A stretch of DNA of 64,000 nt from Thalassovita taeanensis (GTDB lineage: Bacteria; Pseudomonadota; Alphaproteobacteria; Rhodobacterales; Rhodobacteraceae), in assembly GCF_900110775.1 (NCBI RefSeq), contig NZ_FOEP01000010.1, positions 1 through 64,000 on the forward strand, in the 5' to 3' direction. This document shows, one piece after another, positions 44,856 through 52,292 of this stretch (position 1 is its first letter; each line of letters opens with the position of its first letter). A program made the position numbers and the translations under genes. Under the pieces are notes generated by a model that saw only the letters and a program-made list of their open reading frames with translations, made no database searches and was not told where the DNA came from.

Positions 44856-45434
44856 TTATTCGGCTTTCATGGCCTCGATCGAGATAATCACCTCAACTTC
44901 ATCGCTAACATAGGGGGCAAACATGCCCAGACCAAAGTCGCTGCGGATCAGAGTTGTGGTTGCGTCGAAACCCGCCCATGGCTTGCCCGCCATCGGGTGA
45001 TCGCCCGCTTGGTTCAGCTTGGCATCCAGCACGACCGGCTTGGTCACGCCGTTCAGCGTCAGATCGCCGGTAATCATGGCAGTGGTTTCACCCGTCACCT
45101 CGATACCCGTGGACGAGAATGTTACCATCTCGTCGTCGGTTGCGGCGAAGAAGTCGGGGGACATGAAATGGTCGAAACGCTCTTGCCAGCCGGTGATCAT
45201 CGACATCACAGGCATCGACACCGTAACCGAAGACGACGCGGGGTCGGCCTGATCAAACATTATTTCGCCACTGAAACCCGAAAACATGCCGACGCCGGTC
45301 GAAAAGCCAAGGTGGTTATAGGTGAAGACAATCTGGCTGTGGCTTGCGTCCAGAACGTATTTCTCAGCTTCGGCTTGGGCAACGCCCGCGCTCAGCATGG
45401 TGGCAGCAAGACCGGCAAAAATAGCAGATTTCAT
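44856..45434 (-). CDS. YceI family periplasmic protein
   Basis: This 192-residue protein has a signal peptide (MKSAIFAGLAATMLSAGVAQAE) and the YceI lipocalin-like barrel (YVLDASHSQIVFTYNHLGFS, VTVSMPVMSMITG, LTLNGVTKPVVLD). The family binds polyisoprenoid lipids such as ubiquinone precursors. I chose the ATG at 45434, after AGGAG. It faces the b561-YceI fusion across a shared terminator. Confidence 0.93.
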   Translation of the reverse strand: MKSAIFAGLAATMLSAGVAQAEAEKYVLDASHSQIVFTYNHLGFSTGVGMFSGFSGEIMFDQADPASSSVTVSMPVMSMITGWQERFDHFMSPDFFAATDDEMVTFSSTGIEVTGETTAMITGDLTLNGVTKPVVLDAKLNQAGDHPMAGKPWAGFDATTTLIRSDFGLGMFAPYVSDEVEVIISIEAMKAE

Positions 45435-45542
45435 TTGGGCACTCCTGTGTGTGGCCATTTACAGATGCCGAAATGGTCCTCTTTTCCCCGAAAGATAGCA
45501 ATTCCGCACAATCCCACACCGACTGTGGACCGATGAACAGGG

Positions 45543-46028
45543 TCAGAGCGAGACTTGCGCGAACTTTGATTTCAGCAAATTCAGGTCAGGCATCCCCGCT
45601 GCCCCCGATAGTGCCACGCGCAGAAGCTCTCGCCCGCCCGGCGCCCGAACGATCAGCACATCATCGGTGAGGCTCAGTTCCTCGAGCTCGGACAGCGCAT
45701 AGCGGCGTTGCAGCCGGGCGATTCCGTCGCCGCCGCGTAGAATATGACTTAGATACCCGGTCTTGGCATCCAGACGGAACTCATCAACGCCCGGTGAGCG
45801 GCCTGCAAAGAACAAGGCAAGTCCTGTGCCACTGAACAAGACAGACACCAGACAACGCATCAGCGCTTTGCCTGAATCCGGGCTCTCGGTGGGGACCAGC
45901 CAAAGACCAAAGGCTGACAAGCATAAAACAACGCCCGCGAAAACCAAAGTGCCGCGTGCAAGTTGGCCAATGCGGCTGATCGGTTCATCCGGCTGCCCCA
46001 AAACGATACTCTGTGTCGGTGTGTTCAT
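45543..46028 (-). CDS. Small membrane protein of unknown function
   Basis: I do not recognise a named family. The 161-residue protein has two transmembrane helices near residues 30-80 (GTLVFAGVVLCLSAFGLWLV and CLVSVLFSGTGLALFFAG). A cytosolic-type domain (FRLDAKTGYLSHILRGGDGI, RRYALSELEELSLTDD) resembles small photosynthetic-complex-assembly-like or PH-like membrane proteins. The ATG at 46028 follows GGAGGCGGG. The frame is open 83 codons further upstream, but that part looks non-coding. Confidence 0.68.
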   Translation of the reverse strand: MNTPTQSIVLGQPDEPISRIGQLARGTLVFAGVVLCLSAFGLWLVPTESPDSGKALMRCLVSVLFSGTGLALFFAGRSPGVDEFRLDAKTGYLSHILRGGDGIARLQRRYALSELEELSLTDDVLIVRAPGGRELLRVALSGAAGMPDLNLLKSKFAQVSL

Positions 46029-46197
46029 CTGCCCGCCTCCATGACTGATTTCACAGTGCAAAGGAATAAAGGCACAAATTTGTCTTAGAATGGGCAAAAC
46101 AAGGCGCGGGGGACTGGTATTGCGCCAACATGGCAGGGTTGCGCTGATGTGCGAAGAAGCGTAAAGGGGCACCTCCTTTCGCAGTTTTCTTTTTGAA

Positions 46198-46241
46198 CCG
46201 CGCAGTCTCTCGTGGATGGGTCGCGGAAGGTCAGCCCATCC
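46198..46241 (+). promoter_or_regulatory. Putative structured rpsF leader (pseudoknot)
   Basis: GGATGGG (46214-46220) pairs with CCCATCC (46235-46241). The loop contains CGCGG (46222-46226), which can pair with CCGCG upstream (46198-46202), giving a pseudoknot 35 bases before rpsF. Autoregulatory S6:S18-binding leaders are known in many bacteria; whether this is one is inferred. Confidence 0.45.
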
Positions 46242-46275
46242 TATGAAATGCGCCTGAACATGAACAGGAGTGCAC

Positions 46276-46638
46276 ATGCCGCTTTACGAGCATGTATTCA
46301 TCTCGCGTCAGGATTTGTCCAACACGCAGGCTGAAGGGCTTATCGAACATTTCGGCACCGTCCTCGCGGACAACGGCGGCGCAGTCGTCGAAAGCGAGTA
46401 CTGGGGCGTCAAAACGATGGCCTACAAGATCAACAAGAACCGCAAGGGTCACTATGCCTTCCTGAAAACCGACGCCCCGGCGACGGCAGTACAGGAAATG
46501 GAGCGTCTGATGCGCCTGCATGACGACGTAATGCGCGTTCTGACCATCAAGGTCGACGGCCACGAAGAAGGTCCTTCGGTCCAGATGCAGAAACGTGATG
46601 ACCGCGGTGATCGTGGCGACCGCCGCGAGCGTCGTTGA
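46276..46638 (+). CDS. rpsF: 30S ribosomal protein S6
   Basis: This 120-residue protein binds 16S rRNA together with S18. It shows MPLYEHVFISRQDLSNTQAE, YWGVKTMAYKINKNRKGHY and a charged C-terminal tail rich in Arg and Asp (RDDRGDRGDRRERR). I chose the ATG at 46276, after AGGAG, rather than a GTG two codons upstream. It opens the rpsF-rpsR-rplI operon. Confidence 0.97.
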   Translation: MPLYEHVFISRQDLSNTQAEGLIEHFGTVLADNGGAVVESEYWGVKTMAYKINKNRKGHYAFLKTDAPATAVQEMERLMRLHDDVMRVLTIKVDGHEEGPSVQMQKRDDRGDRGDRRERR

Positions 46639-46667
46639 TCCCTAGCCTCAAGAAAGGACGCTAAACC

Positions 46668-46895
46668 ATGGCAACTAAACCGTTTTTCCGCCGTCGCAAA
46701 GTATGCCCCTTCTCGGGCGACAATGCGCCTGCGATCGACTACAAAGACACGAAACTGCTGCAGCGCTATATCTCTGAGCGTGGCAAGATCGTGCCTTCGC
46801 GTATCACCGCCGTCTCGGCAAAGAAGCAGCGTGAACTGGCTCGCGCCATCAAACGCGCCCGCTTCCTCGCCCTGCTGCCCTATGCTGTGAAATAA
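46668..46895 (+). CDS. rpsR: 30S ribosomal protein S18
   Basis: This 75-residue protein shows [40 protein letters not shown] and [20 protein letters not shown], all characteristic of S18. It lies 29 bases after rpsF and 12 before rplI. AAGGACG precedes the ATG. Confidence 0.98.
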   Translation: MATKPFFRRRKVCPFSGDNAPAIDYKDTKLLQRYISERGKIVPSRITAVSAKKQRELARAIKRARFLALLPYAVK

Positions 46896-46907
46896 GGAGA
46901 GCAGACA

Positions 46908-47522
46908 ATGCAAGTTATCCTTCTGGAACGCGTGGCCAAACTTGGTCAGATGGGCGACGTCGTTGACGTCAAATCCGGCTTTGCACGCAACTTCCTGCTT
47001 CCGCAGGGCAAGGCGCTGACCGCGTCGCAGCGTAACATCGCCGACTTCGAAGCCCGCAAAGTGCAGCTTGAAGCGCAGAACCTGGAAACCCGCAAAGAAG
47101 CCGAAGCAATGGGTGAAAAGCTGGGTGGCCAGCAGTTCATCGTGATTCGTCAGGCCTCTGATGGTGGCGCGCTGTATGGCTCGGTTACCACGCGTGACGC
47201 GGCCGATGCCGCCACCGCCGGTGGGTTCTCTGTCGACAAAAAACAGGTCGTCCTGATCAACCCGATCAAAGATCTCGGTCTGCATGACGTTCGCGTTGTG
47301 CTGCACCCTGAAGTCGAAGTGACGATCCAGCTGAACGTTGCTCGTTCGACCGAAGAAGCCGAGCTGCAAGCTTCGGGCAAGTCGATTCAGGAACTGGAAG
47401 CCGAAGCCGAAGCTGAAGCCGAATTCGAGATCGCCGAACTGTTCGACGATATAGGGGCTGCAGCGTCGGATGACGACGACATAGGCGGTTCGCCTTCCGA
47501 AGAAGCTTCGGACGAAGACTAA
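46908..47522 (+). CDS. rplI: 50S ribosomal protein L9
   Basis: This 204-residue protein begins [20 protein letters not shown] and contains the family signature [14 protein letters not shown]. It is longer than the roughly 150-residue E. coli protein because of an acidic C-terminal tail rich in Glu, Asp and Ser (about residues 160-204), as seen in other alphaproteobacteria. AAGGAG precedes the ATG. Confidence 0.97.
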   Translation: MQVILLERVAKLGQMGDVVDVKSGFARNFLLPQGKALTASQRNIADFEARKVQLEAQNLETRKEAEAMGEKLGGQQFIVIRQASDGGALYGSVTTRDAADAATAGGFSVDKKQVVLINPIKDLGLHDVRVVLHPEVEVTIQLNVARSTEEAELQASGKSIQELEAEAEAEAEFEIAELFDDIGAAASDDDDIGGSPSEEASDED

Positions 47523-47550
47523 TCGCAAGGTTCAGACCTTCTGATGCAAA

Positions 47551-47582
47551 GAATGCCGCGCAGCTAACCCTGCGCGGCATTC
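47551..47582 (+). terminator. Hairpin after rplI
   Basis: GAATGCCGCGCAG and CTGCGCGGCATTC form a perfect 13-base stem with a 6-base loop, 28 bases after the rplI stop. The downstream T tract is broken (GACGTTTCTCTT), but the position and strength fit a terminator. Confidence 0.75.
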
Positions 47583-47740
47583 GACGTTTCTCTTCCTTCC
47601 CCATTGATTCGGGAAAAGATTTGGGGCACGCTGACTTAGCGTTATTTTCCTCGTTGCTTCTTCTCCGTTAGGACGCCAACACGAATACCCTTCGTTCATC
47701 CGGCCCTTTTCTGAAGGGGCGGCCCCGGTGGGAGAGGAAA

Positions 47741-47866
47741 ATGAGCAGGACAAACATGTATGTTGATCACATCTCTGACACCCGCGTGCGGGATCTGTCG
47801 ATCATCCAGTGTATCCGCTCGACACCGCCACACCGCCATGACCTTGTGGTCAGAGGAATCGTATAA
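47741..47866 (+). CDS. Possible 41-residue leader peptide abutting luxR
   Basis: A short frame begins at ATG 47741 with GGAGAGG just upstream and ends in TAA immediately before the luxR ATG (TAAATG). The peptide starts MSRTNMYVDHISDTRVRDLS and is rich in Arg and His. The luxR ribosome site (AGAGGA) lies inside it, so translation would be coupled. No homologue is known to me, and it could be a chance ORF. Confidence 0.4.
   Translation: MSRTNMYVDHISDTRVRDLSIIQCIRSTPPHRHDLVVRGIV
47839..47852. promoter_or_regulatory. Short palindrome upstream of luxR
   Basis: TGACC-TTGT-GGTCA is a perfect 5-4-5 inverted repeat 15 bases before the luxR ATG, inside the short upstream ORF. It could bind a regulator or simply be codon content; it is shorter than typical lux boxes. 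Confidence 0.3.
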
Positions 47867-48568
47867 ATGGATCTGATCGATCTCAGTCTTCTGGATGGAA
47901 AGGACGAAGGTTTCGTCACCTTTCTTGATACGTTGTGTGATCAATATGGGTTCGATTATGCCGCCTATGCCACCGCAAATCCGATTGTCGGCACGATGCA
48001 GGGCTACGCCACGTACCCGGACGAGTGGAAAACACACTATGCTGAAAGCGGTTTTCACCGGATTGATCCGACTCTGCACATGTCAGCCCGCAGTATCGCG
48101 CCGGTCAACTGGGACCGATTGGACCGCGACAAGAAATTCCTGTCTGTTTTCAGTCATGCGCATGATTTTGGCATCTCGGACCGCGGCCTGACGATTCCAG
48201 TCCGCGGGCCTTACGGTGAATGCGGGCTGCTCAGCGTGACCCTCAATTGCGGAGATAGCGATTGGGAAAAGCATACACGCCACCACGCTTCGGATTTGCA
48301 GATGGCCGCAGTTGTCTTGCACGACTCGGTTATGCAAACAGATTCCCTGTCGCGCATCCTGCGCCGCCCTGCCCTTTCGGCGCGCGAGCGCGAGATCCTG
48401 CAATGGGTGGCCGTGGGCAAATCCCAGCAGGATATCGGCGATATCCTCAGCATCTCGCACCGCACGGTCGAGGTACATATCCGCTCTTCTCGCGACAAGC
48501 TGGCGGCCCTGACGACGGCTCAGGCCATCGGTCGCGCAATAAGTTTCGGAATAATCCACCCGGGCTAA
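47867..48568 (+). CDS. luxR: LuxR-family quorum-sensing regulator
   Basis: This 233-residue protein has an N-terminal autoinducer-binding domain (about 10-150; YGFDYAAYATANP, GYATYPDEWKTHYAESGFHR, VNWDRL and GLTIPVRGPYGECGLLSVTL). A C-terminal GerE-type helix-turn-helix follows (about 170-225; LSAREREILQWVAVGKSQQD, ISHRTVEVHIRSSRDKL). It lies 99 bases upstream of luxI in the same direction, so it likely binds the acyl-homoserine lactone made by that enzyme. The symbol denotes the family, not a proven orthologue. Confidence 0.92.
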   Translation: MDLIDLSLLDGKDEGFVTFLDTLCDQYGFDYAAYATANPIVGTMQGYATYPDEWKTHYAESGFHRIDPTLHMSARSIAPVNWDRLDRDKKFLSVFSHAHDFGISDRGLTIPVRGPYGECGLLSVTLNCGDSDWEKHTRHHASDLQMAAVVLHDSVMQTDSLSRILRRPALSAREREILQWVAVGKSQQDIGDILSISHRTVEVHIRSSRDKLAALTTAQAIGRAISFGIIHPG

Positions 48569-48667
48569 GGTTACCAGAACGTCAACTCAGACTACGGGAA
48601 ACCCCCAATAACCTTAGCGCGAAATCCTTGGTAGCGTTCCCTTAGTCGCAAATTTGGGGAAATTGCC

Positions 48668-49543
48668 ATGATTATTGTCGTAGATGCACTTAACAGAGAA
48701 AAATTCGCAGACGTTCTGACAGAAATGTTCCAACTTCGGGCGCGCGTGTTTGGCGGCCGGTTGGGATGGGAAGTCGATATCACGAATGGTCTTGAGATTG
48801 ACCAGTTCGACCGCCTTGATCCGGCTTATTTCATCTGCCTGGATGACGATGGCCATGTTGTTGGCTGCGTTCGGGCGCTGCAAACGACCGGGCCGCATAT
48901 GCTGTCAGACGTATTTCAGTCGATCCTGAACGGCGAGCCGCCACTGCGCAGCTCGACCTTGTGGGAATCCACACGGTTCTGCGTCGATACCAAACGCCTG
49001 AGCCGCGAAGATGCAACCAGCACGATTTCGCAGGTTACCTGTGAGGTGATGATCGGCTCGCTGCAATGGGCGCAGAACGCGGGGATCACCGATATTGTGA
49101 CCGTAATCGACCCGGTCATGAACCGCGTGCTGAAACGCTCGGGGGCCGCACCTTACGGCTATGTCGGCGCGACCGTGCCGATGGGCAAGGTCAAAGCCAT
49201 GGCCGCCTTGCTGGACTGCACAGACGAACGCATCAACGAGATCCGCAACTACGCCGGGATCTCCCACGATGTTTTTGCCGATGAAGACGAAGCGCTGGCC
49301 CTGTTCAACGCGCGCGTCGACCGCGAAACCGGTGTACCTGCCCGTTCGGCGCTTCCCGCCACCGATGCCCCGGTTGCAGCACCCGCTCCGACCGAAGCCT
49401 ATCGCAGCGACCATCTGCGCAGCTACTGTGAAGAGCAGATTGCCAACGCTTCAACCCCAGAGGAGTATGCCGCCGCTGTCGCTTTGAAACGCGAATTGGC
49501 AGACCTTCTGAAAGGCGCGGCACCGCGTCGCCTCGACGCCTGA
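48668..49543 (+). CDS. luxI: Acyl-homoserine lactone synthase (LuxI family) with C-terminal extension
   Basis: The enzyme joins S-adenosylmethionine and an acyl chain to make an AHL signal. Residues 1-210 hold the family core: MFQLRARVFGGRLGWEV (conserved Arg, Phe, Trp), CVRALQTTGPHML, and LWESTRFCVDTKR. At 291 residues it is about 80 longer than typical LuxI. The extra part has an Ala/Pro-rich linker (about 222-242) and a helical tail (EYAAAVALKRELADLLKGAA). Its function is unknown. Confidence 0.93.
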   Translation: MIIVVDALNREKFADVLTEMFQLRARVFGGRLGWEVDITNGLEIDQFDRLDPAYFICLDDDGHVVGCVRALQTTGPHMLSDVFQSILNGEPPLRSSTLWESTRFCVDTKRLSREDATSTISQVTCEVMIGSLQWAQNAGITDIVTVIDPVMNRVLKRSGAAPYGYVGATVPMGKVKAMAALLDCTDERINEIRNYAGISHDVFADEDEALALFNARVDRETGVPARSALPATDAPVAAPAPTEAYRSDHLRSYCEEQIANASTPEEYAAAVALKRELADLLKGAAPRRLDA

Positions 49544-49552
49544 TACGACCGA

Positions 49553-49608
49553 CCACCACTCACGGCTGTTGCCTTTGAATCTCTCCCGTTCAAAGGCAAC
49601 AGTGGTGG
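49553..49608. terminator. Long hairpin after luxI
   Basis: TGTTGCCTTTGAA and TTCAAAGGCAACA form a perfect 13-base stem with a 9-base loop. CCACCACT and AGTGGTGG extend the pairing across a bulge. It lies between the convergent luxI and DUF1330 genes. There is no T tract, so it may be an RNA stability element as well as a terminator. Confidence 0.6.
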
Positions 49609-49612
49609 TATC

Positions 49613-50029
49613 TCATGATCCGAAATTGGCGCCGGACGGTAGCGGAGCCATTCGGATCAACCGCGAATCTTGAACCGCCGCCTGCCGATGCACCATCGCC
49701 TCGCGATATTGCGCGTCCTTGATCATATCAGCGAACACGTGCGGTCCCGGATACTCTGCGATAAAGCACAGATCCCAAATCTCGTCCTGCGGGCCGATCA
49801 GCATCTGCTCCATGTCGCCGCGCCAAACCACCCGCCCGCCCAATCGTTCCAGAACTGGCTGACTGCCCGTGCCATACGCGGCATAGGCCTCGGCACCCGT
49901 GGCCTTGCGCCCGTCAGGATACACGGCGACATCGCGCAACTTGACCAGATTAAGCATATGGATCGGCCCAGACCGGTCATTGGCGCGAAACCTGTCAAAA
50001 TCGTCCCTACTGAAGCCTGTGTATTCCAT
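49613..50029 (-). CDS. DUF1330-type protein
   Basis: This 138-residue protein matches the DUF1330 ferredoxin-like (dimeric alpha/beta barrel) fold: GPIHMLNLVKLRDVAVYPDG, EAYAAYGTGSQPVLERLGGR and DLCFIAEYPGPHVFADMIKD. AGGGAGGATC precedes the ATG. The family has no settled function. Confidence 0.8.
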   Translation of the reverse strand: MEYTGFSRDDFDRFRANDRSGPIHMLNLVKLRDVAVYPDGRKATGAEAYAAYGTGSQPVLERLGGRVVWRGDMEQMLIGPQDEIWDLCFIAEYPGPHVFADMIKDAQYREAMVHRQAAVQDSRLIRMAPLPSGANFGS

Positions 50030-50122
50030 GCCGATCCTCCCTGATCATACCCGACCAGAGTGCCCCTGCCCTCGAGCCCGGTCAAGCGCGCCCACATCCC
50101 GCCCGAAGCATCGCCACATACG

Positions 50123-50154
50123 AAAAAGGGCCACCCGTTTCCGGGCAGCCCTTT
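50123..50154 (-). terminator. Terminator of tig
   Basis: On the minus strand AAAGGGC and GCCCTTT flank an inner CCCG-N4-CGGG pairing with one mismatch region, followed by TTTTT. It lies about 25 bases beyond the tig stop. Confidence 0.8.
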
Positions 50155-50178
50155 GAATTCGTTGAAAACCCTGTGGGA

Positions 50179-51513
50179 TTATTCGTCGTCCAGCGCCTCA
50201 ACGGCCTTCTGAAGATCGTCTTTGCCGACTTCCTTGTCGGTGACGTCTGCCAGCTCGACAATGTAATCCACGACCTTGTCTTCGAAGATCGGCGCACGCA
50301 GCTGCTGCTGCATTTCCTGGTTCTGCTGGATGAACTCGAAGAACTGACGCTCCTGCCCCGGATACTGACGCGCCTGCGCCATGATCGCCTGGGTCATCTC
50401 TGCGTCGGTTACTTCAACCTCGGCCTTGCGTCCGAGTTCGGCCAAAAGCAGTCCGAGACGCACACGGCGGCCAGCCAAAGTGTTGTGCTCTTCGGTCGGC
50501 TCGATCTTGTCGTGGTTGTGATCGTGCACATCAGGGTTCTCTTCGTGCCACAGCTGATGCGCGATCTGAGTTGCCTCGGCTTCGACCAGCGACGGCGGCA
50601 GGTCAAACGACACCATGCCATCCAGAATATCCAGCAGCTTGCGCTTCATCACCGCGCGTGCGGCACCTTTGTACTCGGCCTCCAGACGCTCGGCGATCTG
50701 AGCTTTCAGACCGGCCAGATCCTCGGCGCCGAATTTCTTGGCCAGCTCATCATCCAGCTCGGGCGCTTTGGGCGCTTTCACTGCTTTGATTGTGCAGGAA
50801 AATACTGCGTCTTTACCAGCCAAGTTGGCCGCGCCATATTCCTCGGGGAACTTCACGCTGACTTCTTTTTCGTCACCGGCCTTCACGCCGGCCAGCTGCT
50901 CTTCGAATCCGGGGATGAACGAACCCGAGCCCAAAACCAGCGGGTAGTCATCCGCCGCGCCGCCCTCGAACGCCTCGCCGTCAACCTTGCCCAGAAAATC
51001 GATCACAACCTGATCGCCCTCTTCGGCCGCAGCGCCTTCATCACGATCAGCAAAATCCTGTGCGGTTTCCGCCAGCGAGGCCAGCGCCTCGTCGACCGAC
51101 GCATCATCGGCCTTGGCCACCAGACGCTCCAGCGAGATTGCTTTGAAATCAACTTCAGGGATCTCAGGCAGCGCTTCATAGGTCATCGAGACCAGAACGT
51201 CCTGACCCTCTTTCCAGTTATCGCCATCGACCATGACCACCTGCGGCTGAAGCGCGGGGCGATCGCCACTGTCTTCAAAATGCTGGCCCATTGCGGCATC
51301 GATGGTTTCCTGCATGGCTTCGCCCAGCAGACGCTGACCAAACTGCTTGCGCAGCAGCGCCATCGGCACCTTGCCCTTACGGAAGCCCTTCATTTCGACC
51401 TCGGGCTGCGCCTCTTTCAGCTTTTCGGCAACTTTCGCGTCCAGCTCGGTGGCCGCGACGGTGATCTCGTAGCCGCGCTTCAGGCCTTCTTTCAGGGTCT
51501 CGGTGACCTGCAT
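50179..51513 (-). CDS. tig: Trigger factor
   Basis: This 444-residue ribosome-associated chaperone binds nascent chains. It has the N-terminal ribosome-docking domain ([20 protein letters not shown] with the GFRxGKxP signature), a FKBP-type PPIase domain (about 160-245; [20 protein letters not shown]) and the helical C-terminal domain. AAAGGACG precedes the ATG. A tRNA-Leu gene lies directly upstream on the same strand. Confidence 0.97.
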   Translation of the reverse strand: MQVTETLKEGLKRGYEITVAATELDAKVAEKLKEAQPEVEMKGFRKGKVPMALLRKQFGQRLLGEAMQETIDAAMGQHFEDSGDRPALQPQVVMVDGDNWKEGQDVLVSMTYEALPEIPEVDFKAISLERLVAKADDASVDEALASLAETAQDFADRDEGAAAEEGDQVVIDFLGKVDGEAFEGGAADDYPLVLGSGSFIPGFEEQLAGVKAGDEKEVSVKFPEEYGAANLAGKDAVFSCTIKAVKAPKAPELDDELAKKFGAEDLAGLKAQIAERLEAEYKGAARAVMKRKLLDILDGMVSFDLPPSLVEAEATQIAHQLWHEENPDVHDHNHDKIEPTEEHNTLAGRRVRLGLLLAELGRKAEVEVTDAEMTQAIMAQARQYPGQERQFFEFIQQNQEMQQQLRAPIFEDKVVDYIVELADVTDKEVGKDDLQKAVEALDDE

Positions 51514-51536
51514 TTATTCGTCCTTTTCCATGTCTC

Positions 51537-51620
51537 TGGTGCGGGTGAAGGGACTTGAACCCCCACGCCTTGCGGCGCCAGAACCTAAATCTGGTGCGTC
51601 TACCATTCCGCCACACCCGC
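51537..51620 (-). tRNA. tRNA-Leu (anticodon UAG)
   Basis: The 84-base sequence folds as a type II tRNA with a long variable arm. The acceptor stem GCGGGTG/CACCCGC is perfect, the anticodon stem CCAGA-TTTAGGT-TCTGG gives anticodon TAG, and the T loop is GTTCAAGTC. The CCA end is encoded (51537-51539). It reads CUA codons. Confidence 0.95.
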
Positions 51621-51797
51621 GAAAACCTCACAGGCAACGCCCATTGCCTCATGGGGGCCGCCCGCTGTTCCGGCGCTGTCTAGCAAACCCTTTGAGGGGA
51701 AGCGAGAGGAAAAACACCTTCGCAAAAAAGGGCGCGACAAAAATATGTGCAGACGCTAAGGTTGTAGAAAAAGAGCAGGCAGCAGCAGGACACGCCC

Positions 51798-52292
51798 ATG
51801 AAACCGAATACGGTCGGGCGCAACGACGGGCAACAGCCCGCGACGCGTCGTAATTCCACACCAGAGGGCCTTTTGGCCGGAACACTAATACTGACGCAGG
51901 ATGGCGAGTTTCCCGTCGAAGCGCTCAGTGCGGGTGACAAGATCATTACCCGCGGCGCAGGATTTGTGGCGCTGCGCAACATTCACCACCACGTGTTAAC
52001 CTGTGAAACCGTCCGCATTCGCGCAGGCACGCTGGGGCACACCCGGCCTGAGGGTGATGTGGATCTGCCCGTCGGGCAGATGATCCTGATCCGCGACTGG
52101 CGTGCAAAGGCGATGTTCGGACAAGAGCAAGCGTTGGTCGCCGCCGCGCGACTGGTCGACGGCGCTTTTCTGACGCTGCAGCCCGAGGCCCGGCATTCCG
52201 TTTTCACGCTGGTGTTTGACACGCCTCAAGTCATCTATGCCAGCGGCCTTGAACTGGCATCTCACCACCCTGCCCTTGCGGTCGTTCGCTAA
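51798..52292 (+). CDS. Hint-domain protein lacking the N-terminal cysteine
   Basis: This 164-residue protein matches the hedgehog/intein-type (Hint) domain common in Roseobacters: GTLILTQDGEFPVEALSAGD, KIITRGAGFVALRNIHHH and a late SGLELASHHPAL. The splicing or cleavage Cys that normally precedes the GTLI motif is replaced (EGLLAGTLI), so autoprocessing is doubtful. Its stop overlaps the convergent nnr stop. No partner protein is adjacent. Confidence 0.75.
   Translation: MKPNTVGRNDGQQPATRRNSTPEGLLAGTLILTQDGEFPVEALSAGDKIITRGAGFVALRNIHHHVLTCETVRIRAGTLGHTRPEGDVDLPVGQMILIRDWRAKAMFGQEQALVAAARLVDGAFLTLQPEARHSVFTLVFDTPQVIYASGLELASHHPALAVVR

Noticed and set aside
51537-51797. tRNA-Leu as an island attachment site
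   Set aside because: No integrase, direct repeat of the tRNA end or composition change follows it.
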